A DNA stretch of 5,261 nt from Ruminococcaceae bacterium UBA6364 (lineage in GTDB: Bacteria; Bacillota; Clostridia; Oscillospirales; Acutalibacteraceae): NCBI GenBank assembly GCA_002440045.1, contig DJRI01000073.1, forward strand, positions 5,933 to 11,193. The letters run 5' to 3'. This document shows, in pieces, positions 4,566-5,261 of this stretch (the stretch's first letter is position 1; each line of letters opens with the position of its first letter). The notes under the pieces are model-generated. The model saw nothing but the letters and a program-made list of their open reading frames with translations, ran no database searches and was not told the DNA's origin. The position numbers and the translations under genes are program-made.

Positions 4566-5261
4566 ACAATGCAGTCCTCGCCGCACTTATTGCGGGGCTT
4601 GGTACTTATTTTGTAACAGCCCTCGGCGCGGCAACGGTAATAATATTTAAATCTTCAAACACAAGGGTTATGAACATAATGCTCGGCTTTTCGGCGGGCG
4701 TTATGATTGCGGCAAGCTTTTGGTCTTTGCTTGAACCCGCAATCGCCCGTGCAAAAATTTTTCTTGACACCCCGCCGTGGCTTGTTGCGACAATCGGGTT
4801 TATGTGCGGGGCGGTGTTTATGTGGCTTTCGGACAAAGCAGTGACAAAAGCGCAAAAAAAGCTTTCTTCAAGCGCGGGCACTTTTAACGAGCGCATTAAC
4901 AGAATTTTCCTTCTTGTTTTTTCAATCACAATTCACAATATTCCCGAGGGTCTTGCGGTGGGCGTTGCCTTCGGCGCGCTTAAAGACGCAAATTTCAGCG
5001 GTGAAGCTGTTGCGGGCGCCGTAAGCATAGCCCTCGGAATAGCGCTTCAAAATTTTCCCGAAGGCGCCGCCGTTTCTTTGCCGTTACGGCGCGAGGGCTG
5101 CTCGCGGTTAAAAAGCTTTATTGTGGGGCAATCCTCGGCGATTGTCGAGCCCGTTTTTGCAGTTGTCGGCGCAATGCTTGTTACGCGCGTGCAAACCGTT
5201 TTGCCTTATGCTTTGGCGTTTGCCGCGGGCGCTATGATACTTGTGGCGGTGCACGAGCTTT
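4562..5261 (+). CDS. ZIP-family divalent metal transporter (GufA/ZupT-like), 3' end cut by window
   Basis: This is an inner-membrane carrier of the ZIP family, which moves Zn2+, Mn2+, Fe2+ or similar ions. The 233 residues visible cover most of the usual 250-270. Hydrophobic segments lie at about 4-28, 38-60, 73-90, 114-140, 148-173, 186-208 and 212-230. The metal-site motifs are HNIPEG (125-130: His125, Asn126, Glu129) and QNFPEG (163-168: Gln163, Asn164, Glu167). Gln in place of His in the second motif is typical of GufA-type members. FAAGAMILVAVHEL at the cut end is the start of another conserved segment. The ATG has a strong AAGGTGAT ribosome binding site (4551-4558). No clear promoter is seen in the 43 bases after the upstream terminator. 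The substrate metal cannot be read from the sequence. Confidence 0.92.
   Translation, partial: MNNAVLAALIAGLGTYFVTALGAATVIIFKSSNTRVMNIMLGFSAGVMIAASFWSLLEPAIARAKIFLDTPPWLVATIGFMCGAVFMWLSDKAVTKAQKKLSSSAGTFNERINRIFLLVFSITIHNIPEGLAVGVAFGALKDANFSGEAVAGAVSIALGIALQNFPEGAAVSLPLRREGCSRLKSFIVGQSSAIVEPVFAVVGAMLVTRVQTVLPYALAFAAGAMILVAVHEL

Overview
The window looks like a chromosomal segment of an uncultured anaerobic Firmicute, probably a gut-type clostridium (Oscillospirales/Ruminococcaceae-like). That placement is inferred from moderate GC content, strong AGGAG-type ribosome binding sites, TTG starts, a cobalamin riboswitch over an ECF-type S component, and the style of the proteins. It is not proven by any marker gene.

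Layout. The left half is on the minus strand. A small isochorismatase/nicotinamidase-family cysteine hydrolase (131-649) is followed by a 337-base intergenic stretch, then a large membrane-anchored GH18 glycosidase (987-2963) with its own extended -10 promoter. The two flanking non-coding stretches (1-130 and 650-986) are filled with repeats. Four related modules lie in the same orientation; each carries the ATAATC core or the fuller palindrome GATTATAATC, usually next to small hairpins, and each runs into an array of 7-base tandem units. The array of one module supplies the last codons and the stop of the GH18 gene.

The right half is on the plus strand. A 450-base divergent intergenic region holds the GH18 promoter, a possible three-way-junction RNA structure, a promoter, and a textbook cobalamin (B12) riboswitch with a terminator-like expression platform. 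Directly behind it are a DUF4430 (transcobalamin C-terminal-like) lipoprotein and, overlapping it by 4 bases, an ECF-transporter S-component-like membrane protein, closed by a strong intrinsic terminator. The last gene, cut by the window edge, is a ZIP-family (GufA/ZupT-like) metal transporter.

How they fit together. The riboswitch, lipoprotein and S component form a compact operon that reads as a corrinoid capture-and-uptake system: a surface lipoprotein with a transcobalamin-like fold beside a membrane substrate-binding subunit, both shut off by B12. No EcfA/A'/T energising genes are in the window, so the S component would have to use a shared module encoded elsewhere. The other three genes look independent: hydrolysis of a small amide or ester, cell-surface glycan cleavage, and divalent metal transport.
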